NCBI RefSeq assembly: GCF_000632495.1
Contig: NZ_JFZT01000048.1
Location: 62,001-126,000, forward strand
Length of the DNA: 64,000 nucleotides
Origin: Candidatus Acidianus copahuensis
Lineage (GTDB): Archaea; Thermoproteota; Thermoprotei_A; Sulfolobales; Sulfolobaceae
Reading direction: 5' to 3'
Notes under the pieces: generated by a model
Told to the model about the DNA's origin: nothing
Database searches by the model: none
Seen by the model: only the letters and a program-made list of their open reading frames with translations
Position numbers and translations under genes: made by a program
Shown here: piece after piece, positions 54,446 to 64,000 of the stretch
Layout of the letters: every line of letters begins with the position of its first letter
How positions within the stretch are numbered: the stretch's first letter is position 1

Positions 54446-55575
54446 ACTTTAATTCCTAAATAAATAATTGATGCTAATAATGTAAATATTCCCATAATAA
54501 TCCAGAGATCCGAATAGCCTAAGTTCGTGATTACTATTGCCGTAAAGTACGATGCGAAAATTCCGCTACTTTGCCATATTAGATTAGCCGTTCCACTTAC
54601 TGAACCTGTATTTTCCTTACCCATTGTTGCGAGAATTGCAGAATTTGCAGGAGTTATAATAAATCTAACAAAACCCATTAAAGATGATAAAACACCTAAA
54701 AGAGCAGGATTATACGAGAGTGGGAGGAGCAGAATTAGGAAACCATATATTGCAACAAACGATGAAAGTGTATTTCTAACTCCTAGCTTTGAGATAAACC
54801 AACCTGCTATTATTGTGGAAAATATTCCTACTAGTGCTGTTAAGGAATAAAGAACGCCAGAGATGTAAGGATTTGCTGTTATAAGGACAAAATACTTGTA
54901 AATATAAAGAGCTATAGACCAATACGAAGTAAAAAAAAGAAAGCCAGCAAGGGAAACTAATAAAACATTTTTGCTTATTATAATGGAAAAACTATTAGAT
55001 TTGGATATTGAATTCATATTAATTTTTAATGATAGAAATGCAAGAATAATTGAAATAATAAAAATCAGAAAATAACCTGAGTACCATCCTATAATTATTG
55101 AGATTACCGGCAATATTGCTCCAACTAAGACTATGGACAATGGCCATGCAATACTATAAATTCCCATTGCCCATCCTAAGTTATTGCCAGAGAAACTAGA
55201 GGAAATCATTTTGACTGTTATTGGGTAAACCCATCCAGCAGATAAGCCCATAAGAAAACTAAAGAGGTATTCATATTCAATATTCGGCGCTAGACCAGTA
55301 GCAAGTGATGATAAGCCTATTCCTGTTAATGAAAAGAAAAGTAAAGTTCTAGTCCCAATTTTATCTGCTAGTATTCCAGCTGGTAATTGAACAATTATAT
55401 AACCAACAAAAAATAGGGAAAACACTGTACCGTCTTCCTGGACTGTAGGATGAAATGGAGAAAATGTTGAGACAACACTCCAAGTCAGTCTAGAAAAATA
55501 TGATAAGAAGAATGAAGCTGAAGATATTGCAACTATAAACCATTTATTCATAATAAACCAGTAACCTCGTCTCAT
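54442..55575 (-). CDS. Major facilitator superfamily transporter
   Basis: 377 residues, about 12 membrane helices. The loop 2-3 signature appears as GILADKIGTRTLLF, and a similar GWFISKLGVRNTL in the second half shows the duplicated six-helix plan. Substrate unknown. Start is ATG 55575 or the Met at 55551. The 615-base spacer upstream contains a perfect 12-bp palindrome that might regulate it. Confidence 0.82.
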   Translation of the reverse strand: MRRGYWFIMNKWFIVAISSASFFLSYFSRLTWSVVSTFSPFHPTVQEDGTVFSLFFVGYIIVQLPAGILADKIGTRTLLFFSLTGIGLSSLATGLAPNIEYEYLFSFLMGLSAGWVYPITVKMISSSFSGNNLGWAMGIYSIAWPLSIVLVGAILPVISIIIGWYSGYFLIFIISIILAFLSLKINMNSISKSNSFSIIISKNVLLVSLAGFLFFTSYWSIALYIYKYFVLITANPYISGVLYSLTALVGIFSTIIAGWFISKLGVRNTLSSFVAIYGFLILLLPLSYNPALLGVLSSLMGFVRFIITPANSAILATMGKENTGSVSGTANLIWQSSGIFASYFTAIVITNLGYSDLWIIMGIFTLLASIIYLGIKV

Positions 55576-56190
55576 AAAATTCTGTATGTTAACACTAATA
55601 GACTAAGTGAATGCCCTCTAGTAAAGATAGAAAATATATCATCTATATATCATTCTCTACAGCCAATCAGAACCACGTGGTTTGGATTTTACGGATAGCT
55701 ATTGTCATATCCATAAAACCCTTGGGCTTTAAGATGTTCTGGGTAAACAGTCCTCATAACGATCCATTAGCGGGATAAACCTATATCTTGAAAGTCTTAT
55801 CAAAGACCTCAGTTATGTGGGAAAACCTGTCCGTCTTTAAGAGGATATTAAACTAGTGTTAACTTATCTATCAATTTTTAACCCATATATTTACATTCAA
55901 GAATTTTCTTTGACCTTAATCCCGGAACTATAAATCAGCATGTGGGACTTAAATTATTTAAAAATACATAAGCGTTTAAGAACGGGAAATCGTGATGTAC
56001 ATAAAAATGTCATTGTTTAAGCGAAACTAGCTATCAACGGCTAGCGTTTTCTTAAATGACTTGTCACTCAATATTTTTGTTAAAATAGTTAAATCCTAAA
56101 TACTGGAGATTTTTGTGTCCATAATTACTGATCTTAACTCGTCAAATGTTATAGCTAAAATGTTATATACTCACTTGTTCCCGTTATTGT
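55576..56190. other. Long non-coding spacer with palindrome and hairpin
   Basis: The longest gene-free stretch of the window, between divergent MFS and lysS genes. Visible elements are a perfect palindrome AACCACGTGGTT (55671-55682), a long imperfect hairpin (56009-56060) and the lysS TATA box near its right end. I find no frame with recognisable coding content and no guide RNA with correct boxes. Confidence 0.6.
56162..56170 (+). promoter_or_regulatory. TATA box of lysS
   Basis: GTTATATAC lies 21-29 bases upstream of the GTG start, consistent with a leaderless transcript. Confidence 0.5.
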
Positions 56191-57675
56191 GTGGAATGGG
56201 ACGATCTAAGGATAAAAATAGTGGATGAATTACGTTCAAAGGGAATAAATCCATACCCTCAAAAATACGATATAACTCATAGTATTCAGCAGATAAAAGA
56301 GATAGCCTTAAAGAATTCAGACAAATCACATGAGCCGTTTTTATTTAATATCTCTACAGCAGGAAGAGTAGCAAATATAAGAAGGCATGGAAAGGCATCT
56401 TTTGTAGATATATTTGATGAAGGAGAAAGACTTCAACTTTATTTAAGAGTAAATGAGCTAGGCGATAAATATAAGGAATTTTTCGACTATATAGGCAGGG
56501 GAGATATAATAGGTGTAAAGGGCGATCTATTTTATACAGGGAAAGGTGAACTCTCCCTATTGGTTAAGTCGTATACGCTTTTGGCTAAAGCCCTTATAGA
56601 GCCTCCAGATTGGTCTAAGCTCAGTACAGAGTTCAGATATGCTCATCGATACGTAGATTTTCTTTATAATGATAATGCGAGGAAAGCTATGGAAATAAGA
56701 TTCTTTACAATTAAGAAAATTAGAGATTATTTAAATTCTAAAGGATTTATTGAAGTAGAAACACCGATTTTGCAGCCAGTTTATGGAGGAGCGTTAGCTA
56801 GACCGTTTATATCTAAGATAAACTACTTAGATGAAGATTGGTATCTAAGAATTTCTTTAGAGTTATATTTAAAGAGATTTATTGTTGGCGGTTTCGATAA
56901 AGTGTTTGAGATTGGAAAAGTCTTTAGAAATGAAGATATTGATGTTACACATAACCCAGAATTTACTTTATTGGAACTCTATTGGGCATATGCTGACTAT
57001 AACGATATCATGTCACTCACGGAAGATATGATTAGAACAATTTTCAAAGAAGTTACGCAAACTACTACTTTAAAATACCGATCTGGGGATAACGAATATC
57101 AAATAGATTTGCAAAACTTCAAGAAAATTTCAATAATCGATTCTCTTACAGAAGCTCTTGGAAAAAACGTTGACTCTATGGGAGATAATGATCTAAAGGA
57201 ATTAATGAAAAAATATCAGTTAGTTCCAAGAGGAAATAGCTACGTTAGAGGTCTTATGATTGAAAAACTATTTGACAAGTTAGTTACTCCTAACTTAATT
57301 CAACCTACATTTATAATTGATTATCCAATAGAGACTACTCCACTCTGTAAACCTCATAGAAGTAAGAAAGGATTTGTTGAGAGATTTGAGCTATATGTAG
57401 CTGGAATGGAATTAGCAAATGCCTATACAGAGCTTAATGATCCTATTTTGCAAGACAAGTTATTTAGAGATGAGCAAGAGATGGTGAAGAAAGGAGATCA
57501 AGAAGCCCATCCGTATGATAAGGATTTCATAAGAGCATTATCTTACGGTATGCCACCCACTGGAGGCTTAGGAATAGGTATAGATAGGCTAATCATGTTA
57601 CTATCTAACAATCAAAGCATTAAGGAAGTCATACCATTCCCAATAATTAGCAAAAAACTCATTGAGGGAGAGTAA
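56191..57675 (+). CDS. lysS: Lysyl-tRNA synthetase, class II
   Basis: 494 residues. N-terminal OB-fold anticodon domain ([21 protein letters not shown] in part), motif 1 with [17 protein letters not shown], motif 2 [25 protein letters not shown] (in part) and motif 3 [18 protein letters not shown] are complete. Most archaea use class I LysRS; crenarchaea of this group use class II. GTG start fits the TATA position. Overlaps the S2P gene by 17 bases. Confidence 0.95.
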   Translation: MEWDDLRIKIVDELRSKGINPYPQKYDITHSIQQIKEIALKNSDKSHEPFLFNISTAGRVANIRRHGKASFVDIFDEGERLQLYLRVNELGDKYKEFFDYIGRGDIIGVKGDLFYTGKGELSLLVKSYTLLAKALIEPPDWSKLSTEFRYAHRYVDFLYNDNARKAMEIRFFTIKKIRDYLNSKGFIEVETPILQPVYGGALARPFISKINYLDEDWYLRISLELYLKRFIVGGFDKVFEIGKVFRNEDIDVTHNPEFTLLELYWAYADYNDIMSLTEDMIRTIFKEVTQTTTLKYRSGDNEYQIDLQNFKKISIIDSLTEALGKNVDSMGDNDLKELMKKYQLVPRGNSYVRGLMIEKLFDKLVTPNLIQPTFIIDYPIETTPLCKPHRSKKGFVERFELYVAGMELANAYTELNDPILQDKLFRDEQEMVKKGDQEAHPYDKDFIRALSYGMPPTGGLGIGIDRLIMLLSNNQSIKEVIPFPIISKKLIEGE

Positions 57676-58741
57676 CTGACAATATTATAGCATATATAAG
57701 GGATAGTAAAATTATTGATTGTATTGTAAAAGAAATTCTGTCCCCACTTTTCGGACTAACTTTTCTTAATAATTCAGTAAATATTTTTCCTCCATCTGTT
57801 ATAACTAATGGTGCTGCATTAAATAACGCCAAGCTAAAGTTTACTATAAACATCCAAGTAAAGAATTCAAGAAAAGGTAACCAAAAAGGCTGAAAGTAAT
57901 AGGTGACGTAAACTCCTAAGAAGTGACTTTGTGACGTTGCATTAACGTACACGATTGAGTGGTTTGCCGTCATAATTTTAATAATGTAGTGAGTCGAGGA
58001 ATTAAGGGCATATTGCAACTGAGAAAATGTATGTGTAGCAATTCCATTTATATAAAGTATTATATCTCCAGGAAGTATTGATGCATTATACGCTGAACTA
58101 TTTGGTATTACTTTCTCAACTAATATACCTTGGCTTAGATATTGTGGAAGGTATGAAGCTAAGGGAAAGAAAATGGCTGCAAGTATTATATTTACTGCTA
58201 TTCCTGCAGCGATTATTTTTAGTTTAACGCTTGTCGAAGAAGAGTTGAAAGAATCATCTTCTGGCTCTACAAAGGCGCCTGGAAATATACCAATCAATAT
58301 GAATCCACCACTTTTTACATCAATCTTATTTGAAGTAGCTGAAACTGCGTGGGCTAATTCGTGCAACGTTACCGAGATGCCTATAGCCAAAAGAAGATAA
58401 GGAACCTCGTTCAAACCAATCGTAATGCCAGGTATTATTGGCTCTAGCCTAGCGGATGTTGTCGATGGATGGAAGAGAAGTCCTTCTATTACGTAATATA
58501 TTAATGCTATTCCAGCAATCATGGAAATTATTCCAAGAACAACAGATAATTTTTCAAAATTTTTAAAAATCTTTGAATTTGCAAGCTGTGGAAACCATTT
58601 TGTCCTAGTAGATTTCCTCCACATTAAAAGTAAGGGATATACGGAGAAACCTCTATCCGATAACTTATGTCTTAAAGCAAATATTATTATCCAGAATATT
58701 AGAAGCCCTATTCCAAATATCTCGAGACCAAGATTAACCAT
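57659..58741 (-). CDS. Site-2-type intramembrane metalloprotease (M50) with PDZ domain
   Basis: 360 residues with several membrane segments. Zinc motif HELAH in [12 protein letters not shown] (about residue 125), a PDZ-like domain (about 205-275, with [11 protein letters not shown]), and the second metal motif [15 protein letters not shown]. Such proteases cut membrane-bound regulators. ATG 58741; divergent from the nucleotidyltransferase gene. Confidence 0.88.
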   Translation of the reverse strand: MVNLGLEIFGIGLLIFWIIIFALRHKLSDRGFSVYPLLLMWRKSTRTKWFPQLANSKIFKNFEKLSVVLGIISMIAGIALIYYVIEGLLFHPSTTSARLEPIIPGITIGLNEVPYLLLAIGISVTLHELAHAVSATSNKIDVKSGGFILIGIFPGAFVEPEDDSFNSSSTSVKLKIIAAGIAVNIILAAIFFPLASYLPQYLSQGILVEKVIPNSSAYNASILPGDIILYINGIATHTFSQLQYALNSSTHYIIKIMTANHSIVYVNATSQSHFLGVYVTYYFQPFWLPFLEFFTWMFIVNFSLALFNAAPLVITDGGKIFTELLRKVSPKSGDRISFTIQSIILLSLIYAIILSVTLPQ

Positions 58742-58794
58742 AAGAGCTTAAGTTAGACTTGCTAATAAAATTCTTTGTGGAAATATTGTATTCA

Positions 58795-59439
58795 GTGGAG
58801 CATTGGAGTATCTTCGAAGAAAAACGAAGGCGAACCAGAGATATACTTATGAAACTTAGCTCCCTTGGAATGGAGGGCTACGTTTATGGTTCCGTGGCTA
58901 GGGGAGACGTTAGAAAGGATAGTGATATTGATATTATTGTATTCTCTCCAGTTTTTGTAAAACTTGAAATGATAGACAGTAGCCATAAATTTATAATTCA
59001 AGCTACTCCTGCGTCTACACCTAAAGCCTATATATCCCTAGATCCTTTGGAAAGTGAAGTTATTTCATTTCCACTTAGTAAAATGAGAAAAAATGAAGAA
59101 GAATTTTACGGTTTTGGCGGGCTTATCAATATGGAAGGAGTAGAGAAAAAAATTAGAGTCCCGGGAGTAAATAAAATGTTGAACTTAGTTTTACCAAATG
59201 ATAAAGGTCATTTTGAGATTCCTGTTGACGAGAATGAAGAAATGGTTGCAAAACTTCTACACATCTCTCTCGAAACAGTTAAGGAAAGAAAATCCCTTCT
59301 TACAAGGAGAAAAGAAAAGGGAAAGACGGGCGTATTTCTTAAGTATAAGCTTGGAGTAGATGAGACGTTTGAGGATGCAATTAGAAAGCTTTCGAAAAAC
59401 AATAAGTTCTTTAGGAGGGTTATTAATGAACAATTTTAA
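58795..59439 (+). CDS. Pol beta-fold nucleotidyltransferase
   Basis: About 214 residues. N-terminal minimal nucleotidyltransferase motif YGSVARGDVRKDSDIDIIVF with the two catalytic Asp residues, then a C-terminal domain of about 110 residues not recognised. Start is uncertain (TTG 58759, GTG 58777 or GTG 58795). The gene overlaps the following DUF1122 gene by 14 bases, and a radical SAM gene follows. Substrate unknown. Confidence 0.72.
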   Translation: MEHWSIFEEKRRRTRDILMKLSSLGMEGYVYGSVARGDVRKDSDIDIIVFSPVFVKLEMIDSSHKFIIQATPASTPKAYISLDPLESEVISFPLSKMRKNEEEFYGFGGLINMEGVEKKIRVPGVNKMLNLVLPNDKGHFEIPVDENEEMVAKLLHISLETVKERKSLLTRRKEKGKTGVFLKYKLGVDETFEDAIRKLSKNNKFFRRVINEQF

Positions 59440-59953
59440 AATAGACGAATTTGAACTTCACGCCAAAGATATTAGGCAGACTCATATAAAGGAATTGAAG
59501 TCTTTTGTACTCTATTTAGGAAATAGGTCTATAGGGAGATGCAATTACTTTTCAGGACGAGACTATTATCCAGTCTGGATTGAATTGGATTACGATCCGT
59601 GGCCAAGAGAAGCTGGACTAGAGGTTAAATTAATGAAAGCGTTTTATGATTTTTTGCCCCCTAAAGGTAGATTTTTCATAACCTATGAGAAAGATTATGA
59701 AACATATAGAATGTTATTTAGTGGTTATAGTGTAGTAGAAACTCCTTTAGGAAAATCACTATTTCTCGCAGGATTTAGATGGTTCAAAAACTGGTATTTT
59801 CCAGAAGGTGGAAATGAGGGAGGACCTAAAATTCAAACTAATAAGCCATCTAGTGATAATATTGCTGAAGAAGAAATAAAGGAGCTTCTAGAAGAAGTTA
59901 AAAATCCAGAAATAAAAGACTGGATAGTAAACAATGTTAAAAGGAAATCCTGA
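59426..59953 (+). CDS. DUF1122 family protein
   Basis: About 175 residues. The segment [20 protein letters not shown] with [12 protein letters not shown] is the hallmark of the archaeal DUF1122 family, which has no assigned function. A strong AGGAGGGT site precedes ATG 59426. Its 3' end overlaps the radical SAM gene by 20 bases. Confidence 0.8.
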   Translation: MNNFKIDEFELHAKDIRQTHIKELKSFVLYLGNRSIGRCNYFSGRDYYPVWIELDYDPWPREAGLEVKLMKAFYDFLPPKGRFFITYEKDYETYRMLFSGYSVVETPLGKSLFLAGFRWFKNWYFPEGGNEGGPKIQTNKPSSDNIAEEEIKELLEEVKNPEIKDWIVNNVKRKS

Positions 59954-60947
59954 GATCGGCGTTTATAACAGGGAATTACCTAAGGGTTGTGAGCTATGCA
60001 GGGTAGGGGGAAAGCTAGTAGTTTTTGTTACTGGAGAATGTGGGGATTCTTGTTACTACTGTCCAGTTAGTGAAAATAGGTTTGGAAAAGATATCTTATA
60101 TGCCAATGAAAAACAGACTAATGATGTTTTAGATCTGATCTATGAGGCTTACAGAATGGGAGCTAACGGTGCTGGAATAACTGGAGGAGATCCTATAGTA
60201 AGGTTAGATAGAGTAATCGAAATTATAACCAAGCTCAAAGCAGAATTTGGTGATGATTTTCATATTCACCTTTACACCTCAGGAAGGTATATTAATCAAG
60301 ATTCTTTAGAGGAACTACAGAGATCTGGATTAGACGAAATAAGATTTCATCCAATAAACAAAGAGTATTTAGTTTATGTAGAGAAAGCGTTGAAGTATTC
60401 AATGGATGTAGGAATAGAAGTTCCAGCAATTCCAGGAGAGGAAAGGTACCTTGATTTTATTGTAAAATGGGCCGAAAATCATGGAATTAAATTCGTCAAT
60501 ATAAATGAGCTTGAAATTACAGAAAGAAATGCATCAAGGCTAAATTCTATGGGATTAAGGGTTTCTCATGGTCTTGCTGGATCCAATAAAAGCTCCGATA
60601 TGGCTCTATCTCTTCTAAAGAATAATAAGGATTGCAGAATTAATCTCCACTACTGTAGTTCTGTGTATAAGGATGTTGTGGAAACTAGAACCAGGTTCCT
60701 TAGGACTATAAAGTATAGCTCCAAACCATATGAAGAATTCACAGGAGAAGGAACAATAATTAAAGCTATTGTGAAGTCAAACATGGATCTTTCACAATTC
60801 GGTGAGCTCGAAAATGAGAAATATACTATTTCATATTCCGTAGCTAAAGAACTTCTAAAGCAAGGTAAAGTAGATGAGGTAAAAGTGATAGAAGAACTAC
60901 CTTACGGTCTAAGAATTTCAGAGTCAGTCGAGTCTAAATCTAAGTAA
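59934..60947 (+). CDS. Radical SAM protein, COG2108-like
   Basis: 337 residues. Cluster motif CGDSCYYCP (CxxxCxxC), preceded by a second pair CELC, then the glycine motif GITGGDP. The C-terminal half has [19 protein letters not shown] typical of the uncharacterised archaeal radical SAM group COG2108 (related by sequence to pyruvate formate-lyase activase). Reaction unknown. It is last in the nucleotidyltransferase-DUF1122 run and overlaps pelota by 24 bases. Confidence 0.82.
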   Translation: MLKGNPEIGVYNRELPKGCELCRVGGKLVVFVTGECGDSCYYCPVSENRFGKDILYANEKQTNDVLDLIYEAYRMGANGAGITGGDPIVRLDRVIEIITKLKAEFGDDFHIHLYTSGRYINQDSLEELQRSGLDEIRFHPINKEYLVYVEKALKYSMDVGIEVPAIPGEERYLDFIVKWAENHGIKFVNINELEITERNASRLNSMGLRVSHGLAGSNKSSDMALSLLKNNKDCRINLHYCSSVYKDVVETRTRFLRTIKYSSKPYEEFTGEGTIIKAIVKSNMDLSQFGELENEKYTISYSVAKELLKQGKVDEVKVIEELPYGLRISESVESKSK

Positions 60948-61934
60948 TGCTACGAGGCCGCCAAAATTTCTTAATTGAAAATATATAGGTGAGTCCTTAG
61001 GGACTATAATAACTTCACCTCTTTTGTTTTCCACAGATTCCATGATTTTCTGAACTTCATCAGAGGGTATATCATCTTCTATTACGAGAAGAGTTTCTAC
61101 TGCTCCCAACTCTGCAGCCTTCTCGATTTCTTCTAGCCCATATGTAACAAGCCCAGTATCTTTAGACATGTTTGCAAGAGCATCCTCCAGTTTTCTTATA
61201 CCCTTTGATATTTCATAGTCTCGCATTACTTGGTCTATTATGTCTCTTCTTAAGATTTCATTCAGTCCAGATCTCGTTGCAGATGAAACTGAATCAGTAT
61301 AAACTCTCATTCCTTGAAGTTTACTCTTAACTATATCCTTAAAAGGACCTGGACCTGCAACGATAACAGCGTCCGGTTTATATTCGTTAAAATAACTTTC
61401 AATTTCTTTTGAGATTTTATTTGCATTATCCTCTATTACCCCCTCAGAATTTTTTGATAGACTTTCTAGCGTGGACTCTGATAGTATCCTAATCCCTTGG
61501 TTCATAGGTATTGCGATAATATATTCATCAAAGTCGACTAATGCTACTAATATTTTAGTCCGTTTTTCAGCCTGCTTGTAAATTCTTTGAAGGGCTTGTT
61601 TAGTCCACTTTTCTTTAATAACCAGTATCTCATTTCCTACATCAAGATTTATTGTATGATGCGATCCTTTCAGACTATACTTTTCTGGGGCATCCGTTAC
61701 AACACCATGAATTCGTAGTCTAGTCGTAAAGCTCTGAAATTCTGTATATTCTACTATAAGTTCAATTACCATCGAAATTCTTCGTGATTCGTTACCTAGT
61801 CCCACATCTCTAGAAGTTCTCGCTATTACTTTATCCCCTTTTTTTAGGATTGTCTGTAAAGTCCATAAATCATCCTCGTCTTCTAAGTAGAGTCTAAGTA
61901 TCCCCTTTTTTTCGTCAAACTCCAAAACTTTCAT
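60924..61934 (-). CDS. pelA: Pelota (Dom34) ribosome rescue factor
   Basis: 336 residues. Three domains: an N-terminal Sm-like barrel ([13 protein letters not shown]), an eRF1-like central domain ([13 protein letters not shown]) and a C-terminal domain ([12 protein letters not shown]). Works with aABCE1 to split stalled ribosomes. ATG 61934 lies only 8 to 26 bases from the divergent acetyltransferase start. Confidence 0.93.
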   Translation of the reverse strand: MKVLEFDEKKGILRLYLEDEDDLWTLQTILKKGDKVIARTSRDVGLGNESRRISMVIELIVEYTEFQSFTTRLRIHGVVTDAPEKYSLKGSHHTINLDVGNEILVIKEKWTKQALQRIYKQAEKRTKILVALVDFDEYIIAIPMNQGIRILSESTLESLSKNSEGVIEDNANKISKEIESYFNEYKPDAVIVAGPGPFKDIVKSKLQGMRVYTDSVSSATRSGLNEILRRDIIDQVMRDYEISKGIRKLEDALANMSKDTGLVTYGLEEIEKAAELGAVETLLVIEDDIPSDEVQKIMESVENKRGEVIIVPKDSPIYFQLRNFGGLVALLRFRLD

Positions 61935-61942
61935 TACTATAT

Positions 61943-62422
61943 GTGTATATCAATCGTAATGTGGTAATTATAACTAATGCGACGGAACAGGATCTAACTC
62001 AAATATATGAGATTGAAAATGAGAGTTTTGAGCAACCATATCCATACTCTCTCCTTAAAGCCTATCTTTATCTTTCAGGAGATCTATACCTAGTTGCTAA
62101 GGAGAACGATTATGTATTAGGATACATAATAGGTATAGTACAATTTAAAATTCGAGGACATCTAGTTTCGATCGCTACAAGAGAAAACAGTAGAAGAAAT
62201 GGAATAGGAAGCATACTGTTAAGCGAATTAGAAAGAAGGTTTAAGATCGCGTATAACTGCTTTTATTCGGTCTTAGAAGTAATGACTACTAATAAAGAAG
62301 CGATATCCTTTTATTCTAATAGATCTTATTATATTGTGAATACGAAGAAAAATTATTATGGTAGAGGTAAACATGCTTACCTTATGTTAAAGGATCTTCT
62401 GGAGAGACGAGGATTAGAGTAA
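61943..62422 (+). CDS. GNAT N-acetyltransferase, RimI/Ard1-like
   Basis: 159 residues. Acetyl-CoA-binding motif in VSIATRENSRRNGIGSILLSEL (RRNGIG core), ISFYSNRSYYIV and the final DAYLM-like HAYLMLKDL fit N-terminal protein acetyltransferases of the RimI/Ard1 type. Acts on protein N-termini by family, exact targets unknown. GTG 61943 is the longest start; GTG 61961 suits the TATA-like ACTATATG near 61935 better. Confidence 0.82.
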   Translation: MYINRNVVIITNATEQDLTQIYEIENESFEQPYPYSLLKAYLYLSGDLYLVAKENDYVLGYIIGIVQFKIRGHLVSIATRENSRRNGIGSILLSELERRFKIAYNCFYSVLEVMTTNKEAISFYSNRSYYIVNTKKNYYGRGKHAYLMLKDLLERRGLE

Positions 62423-62453
62423 GAATTAATTAGCTAAGTATAAATCTTTTTAT

Positions 62454-64000
62454 ATGATTAAGAGCTTCTTTGTCTTAGATTTTTCCTACGACGTTATAGA
62501 TAATATTCCTGTTATATTTATATGGTCTATTGATAAAGAGGGAAATAGGGTTGTAGTTTTAGAGAAAGATTTTAGGCCATATTTCTACGCGATTCCAAAA
62601 GATGGAAGTAATCTAGAATCACTAAAGAACGAAATAATGAAACTTGGGAACTTGAAGTCTCCAATTCTTGAGGTAAAAGATGTTGACATGAAGTACTATG
62701 GAAATCCATTAAAAGCGTTGAAAATAACTACTCAAATTCCAGCTTATGTTAGAGCATACAGAGAGGAAGTATCTAAGTTATCCGGTATTAAGGACGTAAT
62801 GGAAGCCGACATAAGGTTTTACATGAGATACTCGATAGACTCTGGAATAAGGCCTTTTTACTGGTTTGATGCTGAAGTTGAAGACATATCATTAGAAAAG
62901 TTAAGGGTAAGTAAAGCCTATCTGCTTAAAGATGTTAAAAAGGTATACGAAGATGCATTTCCTGAGCTAAAAATAATGGCGTTCGATATAGAGGTTTATA
63001 GTAAATATGGTTTTCCAAATCCAAGGAAAGACCCAGTCATTTTAATAGGTGTATGGACTGATAAAGGTCAGGAACAGTTCAGTGCTGAGGATGATGATTT
63101 AAAGGTCTTAAGAAACTTCAGTAAATTTGTTGTTGACTACGATCCTGATATAATTCTAGGTTATAATAGTAATGGATTTGATTGGCCATATCTTCTGGAA
63201 AGGGCAAAGATGCGGAATATAAAGCTTGATCTTGGTAGGAGGGAAAATTCAGAACCTTCACAAGGTACATATGGACATTATTCCGTTGTGGGAAGGTTAA
63301 ACGTAGATCTTATGGGATTTGCTAGTACGGTAGAAGAAGTTAAAGTTAAGAGTCTAGATAATATCGCCGATTATTTAGGCGTACTTCCAAAAAATGAAAG
63401 AGTAAACCTTGAATGGTATGAGATTTCATCTTATTGGGAGGATCTTAAGAAAAGAGACCTTGTCAAGAAGTACAATTTAGACGATGCGAAATCAACATAC
63501 TTATTGAAAAACGTTTTTATTCCATTCGGAGAGCAATTAACTGTCATATCAGGTTTACCTTTAGATCAGCTTTCAATGGCAAGTGTAGGCTATAGAGTAG
63601 AATGGTTACTAATGAGAGAGGCGTTCAAATACAAGGAGTTAATTCCAAATAGAGTAGAAAGAGAGTATGCTACATATAAGGGCGGGCTCGTTATTCCTCC
63701 CAAACCTGGAATACATGAGAACGTGTATGTATTAGACTTCTCTTCAATGTATCCATCTATAATGATAAAATATAACATAGGCCCGGATACTCTACTGAAA
63801 GATAATTGTGAAGATTGTTGGGTTGCACCTGAGGTTGGACACAAGTTTAGGAAATCTCCTGAAGGCTTTTACAAGAGGCTTTTACAAGAGTTATTGAATG
63901 AAAGAAGAGAAGTTAAGGAAAAGGTGAAGGATATAAGAGACGAATATCAGAGAAGGATGTTAGATGAAAGGCAAAGGGCATTAAAGGTAATGGCAAATGC
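62454..64000 (+). CDS. Family B DNA polymerase (PolB3-like), 3'-truncated by window
   Basis: 515 codons are visible before the window ends. N-terminus MIKSFFVLDFSYDV resembles Sulfolobus PolB3/Dpo3. Exonuclease motifs are intact: Exo I FDIEVYS, Exo II YNSNGFDWPYL, Exo III YNLDDAKSTYLL. Polymerase motif A DFSSMYPSIMIKYNI is complete. The rest, including motif C, lies outside. ATG 62454 is 31 bases after the acetyltransferase stop. Confidence 0.9.
   Translation, partial: MIKSFFVLDFSYDVIDNIPVIFIWSIDKEGNRVVVLEKDFRPYFYAIPKDGSNLESLKNEIMKLGNLKSPILEVKDVDMKYYGNPLKALKITTQIPAYVRAYREEVSKLSGIKDVMEADIRFYMRYSIDSGIRPFYWFDAEVEDISLEKLRVSKAYLLKDVKKVYEDAFPELKIMAFDIEVYSKYGFPNPRKDPVILIGVWTDKGQEQFSAEDDDLKVLRNFSKFVVDYDPDIILGYNSNGFDWPYLLERAKMRNIKLDLGRRENSEPSQGTYGHYSVVGRLNVDLMGFASTVEEVKVKSLDNIADYLGVLPKNERVNLEWYEISSYWEDLKKRDLVKKYNLDDAKSTYLLKNVFIPFGEQLTVISGLPLDQLSMASVGYRVEWLLMREAFKYKELIPNRVEREYATYKGGLVIPPKPGIHENVYVLDFSSMYPSIMIKYNIGPDTLLKDNCEDCWVAPEVGHKFRKSPEGFYKRLLQELLNERREVKEKVKDIRDEYQRRMLDERQRALKVMAN

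Overview
The window is a contiguous piece of a crenarchaeal chromosome, almost certainly from the order Sulfolobales (thermoacidophiles). The evidence is a gene for RNA polymerase subunit Rpo13, two different PCNA subunits (PCNA1-type and PCNA3-type) of the heterotrimeric Sulfolobus clamp, a reverse gyrase, a Sulfolobus-type TFB with a degenerate zinc ribbon, a PolB3-type DNA polymerase, GTG/TTG starts behind GGTG ribosome sites, leaderless TATA promoters, and AT-rich DNA with GC-rich tRNAs. The genus cannot be fixed from sequence alone. I see no CRISPR array, insertion sequence, integrase or provirus.

Layout. 1-7.3 kb: RNA polymerase/str region (rpoA1 cut by the window edge, rpoA2, L30e, NusA, S12, S7, EF-1A, S10) with a DUF151 gene inserted backwards between S12 and S7. 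7.3-8.6 kb: a tRNA island (Ser-GGA, Gly-CCC, Ser-UGA) in about 1 kb of otherwise non-coding DNA with hairpins. 8.6-16 kb: a methyltransferase, cbf5 with a 19-nt archaeal intron, L14e, an Lhr-type helicase, a membrane HerA-like ATPase, rpo13 and pcna1. 16-19.3 kb: a tightly overlapping riboflavin operon (ribB-ribC-ribH-arfA) ending in an unassigned amidohydrolase. 19.3-26 kb: membrane proteins, cbiA, pcna3, a two-gene methionine synthase, S15, RNase HI, cbiX. 26-29.6 kb: S6e, aIF2-gamma, PIN nuclease, Rpo7, Spt4, dephospho-CoA kinase. 29.6-38 kb: a C/D box sRNA, cdc48, reverse gyrase, a degenerate nitrilase, S25e, a TrmB-like regulator, a tiny ribbon-helix-helix protein and a second C/D box sRNA. 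38-44 kb: TrmI, two A-type ATPase subunits, an aldo/keto reductase, the kae1-bud32-rdgB run, S27ae, S24e. 44-50.7 kb: tRNA-Gln, TFB, aIF1, Rpo12, agmatinase, GlyRS, an unassigned three-gene run (the third gene frameshifted) and the tRNA-splicing endonuclease EndA. 50.7-64 kb: UbiX, Thi4, a SelB-like factor that has lost its P-loop, an MFS transporter, LysRS, a site-2 protease, an unassigned nucleotidyltransferase-DUF1122-radical SAM operon, pelota, a GNAT acetyltransferase and the 5' part of a family B DNA polymerase.

Most genes are core information processing: transcription, ribosome, tRNA and rRNA modification, clamp, topology. The genes are closely packed, and many convergent neighbours overlap at their 3' ends. 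RNA modification links several parts of the window: Cbf5, two C/D guide RNAs, TrmI, KEOPS subunits, and EndA, whose expected substrate includes the cbf5 pre-mRNA encoded 40 kb away. The most notable observations are the cbf5 bulge-helix-bulge intron that rebuilds the catalytic Asp codon, a C/D sRNA with a guide matching the 16S 530 loop, the amidohydrolase as a candidate for the missing archaeal riboflavin deaminase, two pseudoenzymes (nitrilase fold, SelB-like), and a MetE-N gene with no standard start codon.
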